NCBI RefSeq assembly: GCF_020559915.1
Contig: NZ_JAJCLZ010000001.1
Coordinates: 124,001 to 188,000, forward strand
DNA from: Ruminococcus sp. 210702-SL.1.03
Lineage (GTDB): Bacteria; Bacillota; Clostridia; Oscillospirales; Ruminococcaceae
Length of the DNA stretch: 64,000 nucleotides
Direction: 5' to 3'
Part shown: in pieces, positions 63,286-64,000 of the stretch
How positions within the stretch are numbered: the first letter of the stretch is position 1
Layout of the letters: each line of letters opens with the position of its first letter
The notes under the pieces: model-generated
Told to the model about the DNA's origin: nothing
The model's input: the letters and a program-made list of their open reading frames with translations, nothing else
The model's database searches: none
Position numbers and translations under genes: made by a program

Positions 63286-64000
63286 TTGGAAGGACTTTAT
63301 CAGATAAAGACCGTGAATGAGATAATGCAGCGCCACGGCTTTTCTTTTTCAAAAAAGCTGGGGCAGAATTTTCTCATAAACCCCGCCGTATGCCCGCGGA
63401 TAGCCGAGATGGGCGGCGCGGAAAAGGGCGCGGGGATAATAGAGATAGGAACGGGCGTTGGCGTACTGACCCACGAGCTTGCGAAGCGCGCGGACAAGGT
63501 TTGCGCGATAGAGCTTGACGAGCGGCTGATACCCGTGCTGGCGGAAACGCTGGCGGAGCACGACAACGTGAAGATAATAAACGCCGACATCATGCAGACC
63601 GACCTGAAAAAGCTCATCGACGAAGAATTTCAAGGGCTGAACGTGGCGGTGTGCGCTAATCTGCCCTACTACATAACATCGCCGATAATAATGCGCCTGC
63701 TTGAAGAGCGTCTGCCGATAAAGTCGGTAACGGTGATGGTGCAGAAAGAGGCGGGCGTACGGCTTTGCGCCGAAACGGGCACGCGCGAAAGCGGCGCGGT
63801 AACTTTCGCAGTACGGTATTTTTCCGAGCCGAAGAAGCTTTTCGACGTATCGCGCGGCAGCTTTTACCCTGCGCCGAACGTTGACAGCTGCGTTATCAGA
63901 TTCGACCTGCGCGAGCACACTCCCGAGGGGGTGACGGACGAGAAGTTTTTCTTCAAGGTAGTCCGCGCGGCGTTTCAGCAGCGGCGCAAGACGCTCTGCA
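63286..64000 (+). CDS. rsmA: 16S rRNA dimethyladenosine transferase (3' truncated by window)
   Basis: 238 codons visible and the frame remains open at the window end. Dimethylates two adjacent adenosines in the 3' hairpin of 16S rRNA (also called KsgA). Start TTG at 63286 with GGAGG 9 nt upstream. Motifs: KKLGQNFLINPAV, IIEIGTGVGVLTHELAKRA (SAM-binding), CAIELDERLIPVL, VCANLPYYITSPIIMRLL (NLPY catalytic) and VTVMVQKEAGVRLCA. Later residues (SFYPAPNVDSCVIRFD, AAFQQRRKTL) belong to the C-terminal domain. Confidence 0.95.
   Translation, partial: MEGLYQIKTVNEIMQRHGFSFSKKLGQNFLINPAVCPRIAEMGGAEKGAGIIEIGTGVGVLTHELAKRADKVCAIELDERLIPVLAETLAEHDNVKIINADIMQTDLKKLIDEEFQGLNVAVCANLPYYITSPIIMRLLEERLPIKSVTVMVQKEAGVRLCAETGTRESGAVTFAVRYFSEPKKLFDVSRGSFYPAPNVDSCVIRFDLREHTPEGVTDEKFFFKVVRAAFQQRRKTLC

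Overview
The window looks like the chromosome of an obligately anaerobic Firmicute, most likely a gut Ruminococcus-like member of the Clostridia. This is inferred from gene content: oxygen-sensitive class III ribonucleotide reductase (nrdD at 49.2-51.4 kb, nrdG at 11.2 kb), a methionine synthase whose reactivation domain is a separate gene, lipoproteins with Ser/Ala/Glu linkers, L-lactate dehydrogenase beside malic enzyme, AddAB recombination nuclease and a TnpX/TnpW-type mobile element. No rRNA, tRNA or CRISPR array was recognised.

Layout. 0-6 kb: end of a membrane protein gene, valS on the minus strand, then a small membrane protein gene with acpS and a fused NAD(P)HX epimerase/dehydratase. 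6-11 kb: secreted proteins on the minus strand (linker lipoprotein, Ser-rich surface protein, a large von Willebrand A protein). 11-18 kb: nrdG, metH reactivation protein, metH, then a membrane sensor with a degenerate GGDEF domain overlapping a solute-binding lipoprotein. 18-31.8 kb: a small native operon (superinfection-immunity-like protein, patatin, 47-aa membrane protein) facing an XRE regulator and carrying two identical operator-like palindromes. The patatin gene is cut after codon 10 by a 12.18-kb integrative mobilizable element (18618-30797) flanked by TTTA and imperfect terminal inverted repeats. Removing the element and one TTTA restores a start codon, ribosome binding site and reading frame.

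The element has two compositional halves. The very AT-rich cargo (19.1-24.3 kb) codes for an adenine methyltransferase, an overlapping type II-like restriction endonuclease, an HD phosphohydrolase and a NACHT-type STAND NTPase: a layered candidate phage-defence island. The remainder is mobility machinery: small serine recombinase, MOBP-like relaxase, MobC-like protein, an oriT-like hairpin cluster, TnpW and a large serine recombinase. There is no type IV secretion system, so transfer would need a helper.

31.8-46.5 kb: zinc-ribbon membrane protein, condensation/acetyltransferase-fold protein, hflX, addB-addA, and a MarR-controlled heterodimeric ABC exporter with a perfect 14-bp-arm palindrome at the marR start. 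46.5-52.2 kb: ldh, malic enzyme, nrdD and a 57-aa membrane protein. 52.4-62.7 kb: a minus-strand purine operon (purE, HAD phosphatase, purC, purF, purM, purN, methyltransferase remnant, archaeal-type IMP cyclohydrolase, stand-alone AICAR transformylase, a lipoprotein, purD) whose roughly 280-nt leader ends in an intrinsic terminator just before purE. The window ends inside rsmA/ksgA.

A dispersed MITE-like repeat of about 180-200 bp with inverted ends occurs at 56531-56710 and 63050-63247, with an end fragment at 47783-47817. One copy supplies the last codons of the methyltransferase remnant; another sits immediately after the -10 box of the ksgA promoter. Both long copies keep a tiny ORF with a Shine-Dalgarno sequence whose length difference is in frame.
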